This document shows positions 52,869 to 62,739 of a DNA stretch of 64,000 nt, in pieces. This DNA comes from Bedellia somnulentella (taxonomy: Eukaryota; Arthropoda; Insecta; Lepidoptera; Bedelliidae). The stretch covers positions 17,316 to 81,315 of the forward strand of contig CAUYWD010000241.1 in NCBI GenBank assembly GCA_963576735.1, written 5' to 3'. The notes below the pieces were generated by a model, which made no database searches, had not been told where the DNA came from, and worked only from the letters and a program-made list of their open reading frames with translations. The position numbers and the translations under genes were made by a program. The first letter of the stretch is position 1; each line of letters opens with the position of its first letter.

Positions 52869-55545
52869 CCATTATATGTTTGCATGTGATAGTTCCCTTA
52901 CAGTACAATTAACAGTTTATAACCAGTGTTATGATTGGTTAATTGACACCGGCGCTACTATTTCGGCTATAAAGTATAAACATTGTGTTGAACAGAACTT
53001 AATGATACATGAGCAGCGAACTCTAATTAAGGGCATCGGCGGTGTGTTAGAGACTATCGGATACGTGTGTTTGTCATTAACCGCTTATGACAAAGTATTT
53101 GATCATATATTTTATGTTTTTAAAACACTCCCGTGTAAGTCTTACGGCATTTTAGGTCATGACTTCTTAAATAAATATAAAGCAAATTTAGATTTACATA
53201 CGAATTCCATAACGATAACTAATATATACAACGAGTCAATTACATTACCAATGCGTCACGGTTATGCGAAAGAAGTACTTTCAATACCGCCTCGATCGGA
53301 ATCTATACATTTTGTTGACACTATCGAAAGTAATGATATCATAATTTGTTCTAATGAACTAAGCGATGGCGTTTACATGGCTAACTCTTTAGCGAGGCCA
53401 AGGAATGGTAAAATACCGGTGAAAATTTTAAACACAACCGACAAAGAGGTATATTTAAATAACTTTAATATTGTGACTCAGCGCTTAAGTGACTATAAGG
53501 TATGCGTTTTTGATAAGTGTAAGAATAATTCGGATAGAGTAAAACAATTATTTTCTATTTTAAAACTGAGTCATTTGAATACTGAAGAGAAAAGGTCAAT
53601 AGAGACGATCTGTGCTAAATATCCCGATATATTTCATTTGCCTGGAGACAAATTAACAACTACAAATTTAGGTGAACAAAATATACATTTAAAACCCAAT
53701 GCCACACCAGTCTATACAAAACCTTATAGGTTACCGCATTCCCAAAAGTTAGAAATAAGTAAACAAATAAAACAAATGTTGGATGATGAAATAATTGAAC
53801 CGACAAATAGTAAGTGGTCAAGCCCCATCTTATTAGTACCGAAAAAGAGTAATAGTAATGAAAAACAATGGAGATTAGTTATAGACTATCGAAAATTAAA
53901 CGAAAAAATAGAAGAAGATAAATTTCCATTACCGAACATTACTGAAATATTGGATTCTTTGGCAGGTGCGATCTATTTTACACACTTAGATTGTTTTTCT
54001 GGGTATAATCAAATAAATTTATCGGAAAATAGTAGAAAATATACAGCTTTCAGCCCGGGAAATATTCAAATAAATGAAACGTCAGGAAAACAAGAAAATT
54101 ATAATTGTGCAGGTCAATTCCAAATGCGAAGACTGCCACAAGGTCTTAAAATCAGTCCAAATTCATTTTCAAGAATAGTAACACTTGCTATGTCAGGCTT
54201 AACTTATGAAAAATGCTTTGTATACCTAGACGATTTAATAGTTTTCGGAAGGAATTTAGAAAATCACAATAAAAATTTAATTGACGTTTTTGAACGCCTA
54301 AGAAAAGTCAATTTAAAACTTAATCCTAATAAGTGTAACTTTTTGCGAAAAGAAATATTATATCTAGGACATATAGTTACAGAAAATGGAGTTCTCCCTG
54401 ACCCAGAGAAAATAAAAATTATGCAGGAATATCCCGTCCCTAAAAATTTGAATGATGTTAAGAGATTTGTAGCATTTGCAAATTATTACCGAAAATTTAT
54501 CAATGGCTTTGCGGAAATTGCTCATACTTTAAATAAACTATGCAGAAAAAATATTCCTTTTATTTGGAACTCCGAGTGTGAAAAGGCGTTTCATAATTTG
54601 AAAAATTGTTTGATTACGCCGCCTCTCTTAAGTTATCCGGATTTTAGTGACAACAACGAATTCAAGTTGCAAACCGATGCATCTGGTTTTGCTATAGGTG
54701 CAATTTTAGCCAACGGTGATAACAAACCAGTTGCTTATGCTAGCCGTACATTAAATAAAAACGAACTAAACTATCCCACGATTGAAAAAGAGCTTTTAGC
54801 AATAGTGTGGGGAGTTAAACACTTCCGCCCATACTTATACGGACGAAAATTTAAGATCTTAACAGACCATAAACCACTTGTATACCTATTTAATATGCGA
54901 GATCCAAGTAGTAGACTTTTAAAATTTCGCATGGTTCTTGAGGAATACGATTTTATTGTAGAATACGTAAAAGGTTCAAGCAATGCTGCCGCGGATGCAT
55001 TGTCTCGGATAAAACTATCTTCAACTGACTTGAAAGAAATGAGTGACGTCATTAACGTCATGACGCGCGCGCAAAGAAAGAAAATGACGACAGACAGCAG
55101 CGGGTCTGATCAACCCAAAGTTATAAGTCAAACTTATTCAGAATATGTGGAATTATTTTATAGTAATGAGAAAGAATTGAGGAATATTAAAAAACATAAT
55201 AATAAAATAAAAGAAAGTAAATCGTTAATGTTGGTACCACAATTGAAGAAAATATTTATAAAGCCTTTTTCTCAATCACAAAGGACGCGAGACGACTTTG
55301 CGAGAGAACTAGTGCAAATGTGCAAAGAGTTTAATATTAAAGAGATATACATTGTAAAAAATAATTATAATAATATATTTATTGAAAAGTTATTGAAAAC
55401 AATGAATAAAATGAAAGATGTGACCGGCCCACGTCCACGTTTAAATGTGTTAAATAATAATAATATTAAAAGAATAAATGATAAAGATGATAGAAGAGTA
55501 ATTATTAATGATTTTCATATACTTCCAACCAGCCCTGTTCAATAA
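52861..55545 (+). CDS. Gypsy pol: protease, reverse transcriptase, RNase H (interrupted)
   Basis: Protease DWLIDTGATISAIK near residue 30 and GILGHDFL; RT with WRLVIDYRKLNEKIEEDKFP, HLDCFSGYNQI, LPQGLKISPNSFSR and catalytic FVYLDDLIVFG near residue 455; RNase H QTDASGFAIGA, YPTIEKELLAIVWGVKHFRP, LTDHKPLVYL and NAAADALSR. All key Asp residues are present. Between YTAFS and QFQMRRL there are about 20 residues more than usual. The frame then continues 180 residues into the linker before integrase and stops early because of the inserted element at 55532. Expected to be functional up to RNase H only. Confidence 0.93.
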   Translation: MTNHYMFACDSSLTVQLTVYNQCYDWLIDTGATISAIKYKHCVEQNLMIHEQRTLIKGIGGVLETIGYVCLSLTAYDKVFDHIFYVFKTLPCKSYGILGHDFLNKYKANLDLHTNSITITNIYNESITLPMRHGYAKEVLSIPPRSESIHFVDTIESNDIIICSNELSDGVYMANSLARPRNGKIPVKILNTTDKEVYLNNFNIVTQRLSDYKVCVFDKCKNNSDRVKQLFSILKLSHLNTEEKRSIETICAKYPDIFHLPGDKLTTTNLGEQNIHLKPNATPVYTKPYRLPHSQKLEISKQIKQMLDDEIIEPTNSKWSSPILLVPKKSNSNEKQWRLVIDYRKLNEKIEEDKFPLPNITEILDSLAGAIYFTHLDCFSGYNQINLSENSRKYTAFSPGNIQINETSGKQENYNCAGQFQMRRLPQGLKISPNSFSRIVTLAMSGLTYEKCFVYLDDLIVFGRNLENHNKNLIDVFERLRKVNLKLNPNKCNFLRKEILYLGHIVTENGVLPDPEKIKIMQEYPVPKNLNDVKRFVAFANYYRKFINGFAEIAHTLNKLCRKNIPFIWNSECEKAFHNLKNCLITPPLLSYPDFSDNNEFKLQTDASGFAIGAILANGDNKPVAYASRTLNKNELNYPTIEKELLAIVWGVKHFRPYLYGRKFKILTDHKPLVYLFNMRDPSSRLLKFRMVLEEYDFIVEYVKGSSNAAADALSRIKLSSTDLKEMSDVINVMTRAQRKKMTTDSSGSDQPKVISQTYSEYVELFYSNEKELRNIKKHNNKIKESKSLMLVPQLKKIFIKPFSQSQRTRDDFARELVQMCKEFNIKEIYIVKNNYNNIFIEKLLKTMNKMKDVTGPRPRLNVLNNNNIKRINDKDDRRVIINDFHILPTSPVQ

Positions 55546-57371
55546 AACTGACAATCCGACAAATATGTCAAAAACTGACAAATTTGTCGGATTGTCAGGC
55601 TAAGCTTGTTCAATAAAGATGACAAATATGTCCGACATTGACAGGTAAAATCACGACAATTTTGTCACTACCGAAATGCGTTCAATAAAACTTAGGAATT
55701 GTCACAAACCATTGTCGAGTTCGATAATTGCCCCTGACAAAATTGTCGATTTGTCACGACATATATGTCAATTCTTGACATATTTGTTTATTTTATGAAG
55801 TAGAATAAAAAATGCATGAGGGTAGAATAAGAACAAGATTATATGACCGAATATATTTACTATCCGATTGTTCGTTCGTTATCGGTGCTAAAATGGATAT
55901 GAGCAACAAACTAACCACTTTGGGACTAATATATGAAAATAAAAATATTCTGTTTGGAAAGTATTCATCTTCTCTACTTTCACTACTCGACGTAAGCACC
56001 ATCTCTTTGAACAAACGTTTTAAATTCCTCCAAATGAGTGTGTGACACACAGTACTTCACCTGTCGGGATTGTCCGACAATTTTACAAATATGTCGATAT
56101 GTCGTGACAATTCTCTGTTCAATAAAGCAGAATTGACAAGTTTTTCACGACAAATTGTCACCTATCACCTGTCGCGCTAAAAGTTTTATTGAACACAAAA
56201 TTGTCGGATTGTCGCGACAATCCGACAATTTTGTCAGTTTTCCGCCTTGACAAATTTGTCACCTGTATTTTTTATTGAACAGAAACTTGTCGAATTGTAG
56301 AATTGTCACACTTGGCCATGAAGCTACTAACTAAACAGGAGAGCGTTCTCACAAAAATATGGTAAACAAAAATGCAATTTATTACCATGCAATAAAGTTA
56401 ATTATCTTTTAAAGACTATCAAGCAGAGAAACGTCCTAGAACGAGAGCCGTGTGAGAGAGAAGTGTGTCCCGCTCGCACGGTTGCCAGTCGAGATTAAGT
56501 TCAAAGAAAAACAAATTAAACTTATTCATAGGGAGTATTTTATAAAAAGCAGGTTATTAACTGTTCCTTTTTTGTATTTTATTTTAATTATTATTGTCGC
56601 CTATCGATTTGGAGATACATCATTGGTTAAGTTTGGCAAAAGGGATATTAATATTTGTCACGGGTATCCCCATCGAAACAAGATAAATGTGGTGTCCACA
56701 ATTTATCATCTGTTTGAGTGTTTTGGGGCTTTTATCATTTAATAGTGATAAATATGGGTTCATGTTATGGAACAATAAATAAAATAACCTGTATCATCTC
56801 GAACTTTACCACATGAATGCATTAAACGATTTGAATTTGGTTTTGCTCAAAAAGTGGCTGTAGAAATTTAATTCTCAAGCACTGGCTACCCATTCTTTTA
56901 TAGTCTATTAATTAAGAATAAATATGTATAAAAAACACGTTGATTTACCAAAAACAATGTATATATGTAAATTTAAGTGTTTTTATAATATTTATTATAA
57001 TGTATGTATATGTATGTAAATACAACTAATAAATAAAGGATAAATAAAGGAAAGAAAAATTTCGACACAGGTGGGGATAGAACCCGCGAGCTCGGGTATA
57101 CCGTGTCAAAGGCTGCGAGTGCATCAGGTCCCCACATGAGGTTTTCATGAACAAAAACATTCAAAATATGTAAATATAAGTGTTTTTGTATCCTTTAGAG
57201 GAACTCTTATTAAAACACCAACAGATGGTCACCCTACTTAAAACGAGACACAGTTAGCTAGTTAGCCATCCTTTTTCAGGACACTTTAAGTCGCCAGCGC
57301 GCGTTCCTGTTTAGATAATACTTCCATGCACTTGACATATATGTCGGATTGTCAGTTTTATTGAACAGGGC
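55532..57371. mobile_element. 1.84-kb terminal-inverted-repeat element inside pol
   Basis: Left end GCCCTGTTCAATAAAACTGA and inverse at right; inverted match about 30 bp, extending to 40 with mismatches. The target duplication is CCA (55529-55531, 57372-57374), and removing one CCA and the element restores the pol frame in principle. Three-base duplications are typical of PIF/Harbinger. No transposase recognised; the frames at 55793-56050 and 56452-56742 match nothing I know. Many internal GTTCAATAAA and TGTCGGA motifs. Confidence 0.85.
57025..57165 (-). repeat. SINE C fragment nested in the pol insertion
   Basis: CTAATAAATAAAGG, TTTCGACACAGGTGGGGAT and CCCACATGAGGTTTTCATG; most of the tRNA core between is deleted. 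Confidence 0.7.
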
Positions 57372-57389
57372 CCAGTGGTCATGCTGGAA

Positions 57390-58366
57390 TAAGGAGAATG
57401 TATAATAACATAAAGAAATATTATTTTTGGCCTGGATTATACGAGGATGTAAAAAAATTTGTTAACAAATGTGTAAAATGTCAAACGCAAAAATATACGA
57501 ATAAATATATTAAAGAACCAATGGTTATAACTACGACAGCCAACAGTGCTTTTGAAAAAATATATTTGGACATTGTAGGTCCTTTACCGAAAGATATTTA
57601 TAACAATGTATACATTCTAACAATACAATGTGAACTAACCAAATTTTTAGAAGCTTATCCATTAACCAGTAAAAGTAGCATAGATGTAGCAAAAAGTATG
57701 GTAAGTAATTTCATATTAAGATACGGTATACCCAAAACCATTGCTACAGATCGCGGATCTGAGTTTTTATCCAGCACGTTACAAGAGGTTTGTAGAATAC
57801 TCCAGATTAAACAACTGAATTCGACAGCATATCATCACCAGACTATTGGTTCACTTGAGAATGCACACAAAAGCTTAGGTAACTTTCTCCGAATCCAAAC
57901 AGACAACGACCCAGACAACTGGAGCAATTGGATACCATTTTGGTGCTTTGCCCAAAACACGTCAGTGCATACTTCAACGGGGTACACACCTTTTGAACTC
58001 GTCTTTGGGAAGGTTTGTAATATACCAACTAATCTTATCAAAGAGACAGTTGACCCACTATATAACTACGAAAGTTATCCTCAGCAATTAAAATATCAGT
58101 TACAAATAACTCAAAAACAAGCCAGAGATAATTTAATTAAAAGTAAGACAATAAGAAAAGCATCATACGATACAAACTCTAATCCTATTACATACTATCC
58201 AAATGATTTAATATTGGTCAAAAATGAAACAGGCAATAAGTTCACCAGTATTTATTCAGGTCCTTACAAGGTTATACGAGATATTCCACCAAATGTCGAA
58301 ATTGATAAAAATGGAAAAGTTGATTTAGTACATAAGAATAGAACTAAGAAGTATATTACTCTCTAA
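57390..58366 (+). CDS. Gypsy integrase portion of pol
   Basis: From the HHCC end (KYYFWPGLYED, KCVKCQ) through the DDE core: Asp in YLDIVGPLP, Asp in IATDRGSEF, Glu in IGSLENAHKSL. The C-terminal domain has NDLILVKNETGNKFTSIYSG PYKV. The residues His-His of the zinc domain straddle the insertion point upstream (GHAGI at about 57376). The stop at 58364 is followed by untranslated sequence to the 3' LTR. Confidence 0.92.
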
Positions 58367-58466
58367 TATCCGAATAATAATGTAATCTTTAATTATAAAT
58401 TTCATATATAACCAATGTAAAAAAAAAAAAAAATGAAATGTATTGTCATATTTTTTTTTTCTCTTA

Positions 58467-58476
58467 CCGAGGGAGG
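58467..58476 (+). other. Gypsy polypurine tract
   Basis: GAGGGAGG immediately before TGTAG of the 3' LTR, the plus-strand primer in reverse transcription. Confidence 0.75.
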
Positions 58477-58615
58477 TGTAGAGTTATATACCTATATCTT
58501 ATAGCTTCTATCTATATCCTTATTATAGTTCATGATGCGCACGTGTAATCTAAATATATCTTAGTCGAACCTTACTCGTTGTCTCATTTACTTGTCTCCA
58601 ACCGCCATCCTTATA
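58477..58615 (+). repeat. Gypsy 3' LTR
   Basis: Identical by eye to 50917-51055. It ends 265 bp before the start codon of the ZAD gene. Confidence 0.92.
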
Positions 58616-58880
58616 CTATGATATTGGTATATTAAAGGAATAAATGTTTTGTTATACCTCTGCCTGTTTCAAGGGTAAAATATAAGATAACGACATATCG
58701 ACTATAAAAAATAATTGGCTGAAATCGACAAAGTACAAAACTGCTTTGCCTTAAAAAAACATAAATAACCTCAAAAAGTTTGTTTTGTAAACATTAAAAT
58801 TAATTCCTATCCTATAATGTTATCTTTGTGAGAAAATGTAACTTATCCCTAAGTTAATAAAATAAACCCTATTGCTAATC

Positions 58881-61800
58881 ATGTCTGTAGATACGTACTT
58901 TTGCATGTGCTGTTTATCTACAGACGACCTAACTTGTCTGACCGTCAAAAGTGAGAATAATTATGTGGAATTACTAACTAAATTATGCGCTGTAAAGGTA
59001 GTTTTTAAATTTATATTAACCATCCTAACATATAAATAAAAACGTATTATCATTGTGCTGTGTAGTGTCGGTTTAGAATAGCACTACCCCATTTCTTCCG
59101 GTACGTAAAAGGCGACTAACGGTATTGGGGCTTTTAAGGGATTTTTGGGCGATGCGGTTGGAGACCCATCACCAACAACCTTTTTTTTTACCATCATTTC
59201 CCCACTAAACTTTTCCAAAAGTGGCTGAGGAATTTTTAATTCCTTAGCTCTGGCTTATCCTTTTAGGGATTTATAGCCGTGAGTATATGTATGTATAATA
59301 ATTTTGTTGAAATCTTGAATTGGGTCTTCACTTTATATTAATTTCTGTGGTAAGTGGTAAAGTAGCAATATTAGAACACCCTCATAGCAATTTATACATA
59401 CATACATACATACATATTCTCATGCCGTTAGTTCCCATTGGGGTAGGCAGAGACTATCGATCGCCACCTTGTACGATCCTGGCAAACCTCTCTGGCTTCG
59501 TTTACATCCATCAATCTTTTCATACATGCTCTTTTATTCTTCATACTGTGGACACCTGCCTTTTGAGCACATTTTCTATTTGATCCAAATGTGTCCTCCG
59601 AGGTCGTCCTCTACTAACATTACCTTCCACATTGGCTCTATATATCTCTTTCACCAATTTACTGTCATCCATCCTCTCTATGTGCCCAAACCATCTCAAC
59701 ATTCCTTTTTCTATCTTTCTTACAATATCATCTTTTACACCACACCTTTCACGAATCACATCATTCCTCACACGATCACATAACCTTACATTACACACTT
59801 TTCTGAGGGATCTCATTTCTACTGCATTCACTCTACTTTCATGCTTCTTCTGCCACACCCAACATTCACTGCCATACATAAGCGTAGGAACAAGGACAGC
59901 ATCATGCACAGCCATTCGGGCCTTTTCAGACACCGACTGACTAGACATTAGACTATCCAGTGCTCCATTTACCGCATTACCCTTTTTCACTCTTCTCTCG
60001 ATATCTTCATCACACTTTCCATCCCTAGTAAACAAACTTCCCAAATATACAAACTCTTTCACTTGTTCCACTTTCTTACCATTAATCTCAATCACGCATT
60101 CGGTCATATTCACCTCTCTCTCAAAAACCATAGTTTTTGTTTTATCCACATTCATAATTTATATAAGTTTTAAAGTGAATCGTGGACAGTAGATAAACTG
60201 TTCATGTACATTGAATACTCTGCACATTCCCCAACTTTTTCACTTAATCATTAAACATTCAACATACAATCTTATTACTTTGCTGTGTAGTGTCGGCTTA
60301 GAATAGCACTACCCCATTTCTACCCGTGGGTGATCGTAAGAGGCGACTAAGGGTATAGGGGCTTTTAAGGGATTTTTGGGCGATGCGGTTGGAGACCCAT
60401 CACCAACAACCTTTATTTAAACATCTTTTCCCCACAAAACCTTCCAAAAGTGGTTGAGGAATTTCTCATTCCTTCTAGGGGTTAATAGCCGCGCGTATAT
60501 GTATTTATGTATGTATGTATGTACATATTACTAATGGCTATATGATAAATCCCTAAAAGGGGTAGAAAAAGCTTCAGAATCAGAAATTCTTCAGCCACTT
60601 TTGCAAGTTGAGGACTTGGTATGAGCATTTTATATTTATTTTGATTCTGATACAATTTCTAGCTACCTGAAGAAATATGTGAAGACAGTTTCATATGTGG
60701 TCCATGTAGAGACAAACTTAAGGAGGCTGTTGAGTTCCGAGAACAAGTCTTTAATACCATTAATATTTTGGAGGGAAATGGATGTAAGTAATTAAATTAT
60801 TATTTTTCAGACAATTACATACATACAAACATATACTTACGGCTATAAATCCCTAGAAGGGGTAGCCAGAGCTAAGGAATAAGAAATTACACAGCCACTT
60901 TTGGAAAGTTGAGTGAGGAAAATATGGAAAATAAAGGTTTTTGGTGATTGGTCTCCAACCGCATTGCCCCATGTTCCCTTAAAGGCTCCAATACCGTTAG
61001 TCGCCTCTTACGTACACCCAGGGGAAGAATTGGGGTAACGCTATTCTAAGCCGGCACTACACAGCGAATACATATTACATATTAAAGAATAAACATAATT
61101 TACTAATCAATTAAGGAAAGAAAAATTTTGACACCAGTGGGACTCAAACCCACGACATATTCTGAGTATACCAGTGGCTCCACCAACTGAGCTATGGTGC
61201 CAAGTAACCATTGATGCAAAAATGGTCTTACCTTGCTTCTTTCCCGTCTTTCCTTGGTCTCACCTTACTGGTGACAGTGGTGGTGGATTTGAGTCCCTCT
61301 TGTGTTAAAATTTTTCTTTCCTTAGTTGATTAGTAAATAATTCCCATATGAAATTTCATGCACATAAAAGACTGATAAACATAATGTTGAATTTTATCAT
61401 ATGTGTGTTTTCATTGTTGTTACAGTAATAGAGTTATTAAATGAAAAGGAGTTTATAATTGTTAAGAAGATATCTGATTATGATGAAAATAAAGTAGACA
61501 TAAAAGTGCCCATTGAGGAGTTGTCCAGTCATTTAGAAAGAATTGATCAGGAAAAAGGTTGGTTCAGATTTTTCTCTTTGTACTTATTTGGTTATACTTT
61601 GTATTGTTGGCTGTGTAGTGTTGGCTTAGAATAGCACTACCCCGTTTCTTCCCATGGGTGTACGTAAAAGGCGACTAAGGGTATTGCGGATTTTTAATGG
61701 ATTTTTGGGCGATGCGGTTGGAGACCCATCACCAACAACCTTTATTCCACCATCTATTCCCCACGCAACTTCCAAAAGTGGCTGAGGAATTTTTAATTCC

Positions 61801-62477
61801 CTAAATCTGGCTACCCCTTCAAGGGATTTATAGCCGTGAGTATATGTATGTATGTACATATACTCTAATACTAATCCCTAGAAGGGGTAGCCAGACCTTC
61901 AGAATAAGAAATTCCTCAGCCACTTCTGGAAGTTGGGGGGGGGAAAGGTTTTGGTGATTGGTCTCCAACCGCATCGCCCAAAAATCCGTTAAGAGCCCCA
62001 ATACCCTTAGTATCCTCTATCTCTTACGCCCGATTTCTGAATTAAGTTTTCAAGCTGAGAACGACTTACTACGAGACCGAGAAGTATCGTTTTGTCTCAT
62101 TCAGTTGTTAAGATTTCAATGCGACAGAACGATACTTAAGTTGTTCTCAGCTGGAATACTCAATTCAGAAATCGGTCGTTAGTATCTTATCTTAGTCGCA
62201 TGTTACGATCACCCATGGAAAAAAAATGGGGTAATGCTATTTTAATCCGACACAAAGCAATATTTTTTTCATTACATCTTCCGAATGAGTGCTGGCAAGG
62301 GAATATTGGGCTAATATATAATTCCGATCATATATTTCTTTAACAGATGTACAGGAACCAAAAGCTAGAATTAAGAATGAGAAAGTAGATGAAGTGGATT
62401 CTCTGGAAGATGCTTATGATAGTAAAATAAGAAAAAACACGATAAAAGATAGAGATAAAAAGAAAGTAATTAATAAG
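58881..62477 (+). CDS. ZAD-domain protein, first four exons (3' end outside window)
   Basis: Exons 58881-58997, 60663-60783, 61426-61557, 62347-62477; GT-AG junctions, phases 0,1,1,0, 167 residues so far. The ZAD zinc module is visible: Cys8 and Cys11 in YFCMCC, Cys51 and Cys54 in FICGPCRDKLKEAVEFREQV, the usual CxxC pairs on either side of a 40-residue spacer. After it comes an acidic/basic linker (IIVKKISDYDENKVDIKVP, KVDEVDSLEDAYDSKIRKN, KDRDKKKVINK). In insects ZAD mediates dimerisation of C2H2 zinc-finger transcription factors; the fingers are expected downstream but are not in the window. Introns hold SINE A and LINE D copies, all outside exons. Confidence 0.85.
59056..59297 (+). repeat. 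SINE A copy, full length
   Basis: GCTGTGTAGTGTCGGTTTAG to GTGAGTATATGTATG in ZAD intron 1. Confidence 0.85.
59396..60158 (-). pseudogene. LINE D, longest copy (RT C-terminal end)
   Basis: The minus-strand frame 60155-59541 has NVDKTKTMVF, EFVYLGSLFTRDGKCDEDIE, LVPTLMYGSECWVWQKKHES, RWFGHIERMDD and RGRPRRTHLDQIENVLK. These are features of RTE-type LINE C-termini after the RT core. A single-base frameshift near 59563 breaks the last 40 residues; the tail is (ATAC)n at 59396. 5'-truncated after the RT palm. Confidence 0.88.
60281..60524 (+). repeat. SINE A copy with tail deletion
   Basis: Head GCTGTGTAGTGTCGGCTTAG; CTCTGGCTACC is missing before CTTCTAGGGGTTAATAGCCG. An opposed degenerate fragment follows (60540-60612). 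Confidence 0.8.
60821..61064 (-). repeat. SINE A copy, full length
   Basis: Tail ACAAACATATACTTACGGC, head CACTACACAGC; ZAD intron 2. Confidence 0.85.
61085..61375 (-). repeat. SINE C relative with its own tRNA core
   Basis: Minus-strand core GGCACCATAGCTCAGTTGG ... GTGGGTTTGAGTCCCAC TGGTGTC folds as a tRNA (acceptor GGCACCA/TGGTGTC). The left flank GGAAAGAAAAATTTTGACAC is SINE C-like; the right flank is different and contains an inverted CTTTCCTTAGTTGATTAGTA copy of the left. A subfamily or a foldback derivative. Confidence 0.65.
61609..61858 (+). repeat. SINE A copy, full length
   Basis: GCTGTGTAGTGTTGGCTTAG to GTGAGTATATGTATGTATG, about 50 bp after ZAD exon 3. Confidence 0.85.
61860..62265 (-). 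repeat. SINE A copy split by a palindromic MITE
   Basis: Body 61860-62025, head remnants 62180-62265, broken at the CTCTTACG motif. Confidence 0.75.
62026..62179. mobile_element. Palindromic MITE, third copy
   Basis: Same ends as 16400-16539 with about 15 extra bases (ACTACGAGACCGAGA) in the left arm. Confidence 0.8.
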
Positions 62478-62535
62478 GTAAGTTTTTTTTATCTTGTAAT
62501 AATATGTTTGTTAAATTTTAATTATTTTTTATCCT

Positions 62536-62737
62536 TAATTTAATGTTTTTTGACATGAATTCCTCATGTGGGGATTATTACTAATAAATAAAAGATGTTA
62601 TTAAAGGAAAGAAAAACTTCGACACTGGCGGGGTTCGAACCCCGCCAGTGTCGAAGTTTTTCTTTCCTTTAATAACATCTTTTATTTATTAGTAATAATC
62701 CCCACATGAGGAATTCATGTCAAAAAACATTAAATTA
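62536..62737. repeat. Perfect 202-bp palindrome of a SINE C end
   Basis: Two 101-bp arms meet with no spacer at 62636/62637 inside GGGGTTCGAACCCC, the tRNA B box. The arms carry GGAAAGAAAAACTTCGACAC and CCTCATGTGGGGATTATTAC. I see no mismatch. Confidence 0.92.
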
Positions 62738-62739
62738 TG

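Larger units (their letters stand above)
50917..58615 (+). mobile_element. Ty3/gypsy LTR retrotransposon with short identical LTRs
   Basis: The LTRs (50917-51055 and 58477-58615, 139 bp) look identical. A primer-binding site TGGCGACCGTGA follows the 5' LTR and a GAGGGAGG purine tract precedes the 3' LTR. Internal order: small membrane-protein ORF, 100-residue ORF, gag, pol (protease, RT, RNase H), then a 1.84-kb inserted DNA element, then the integrase. There is no env. Domain order and primer site fit the mdg1/412 type of Ty3/gypsy elements. No clean 4-6 bp target duplication adjoins the LTRs, although CTATGAYATT occurs in both flanks. Confidence 0.93.

Noticed and set aside
55793..56050. 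Transposase gene in the pol insertion
   Set aside because: 85-residue frame with no DDE, Myb or helix-turn-helix motif that I can recognise.
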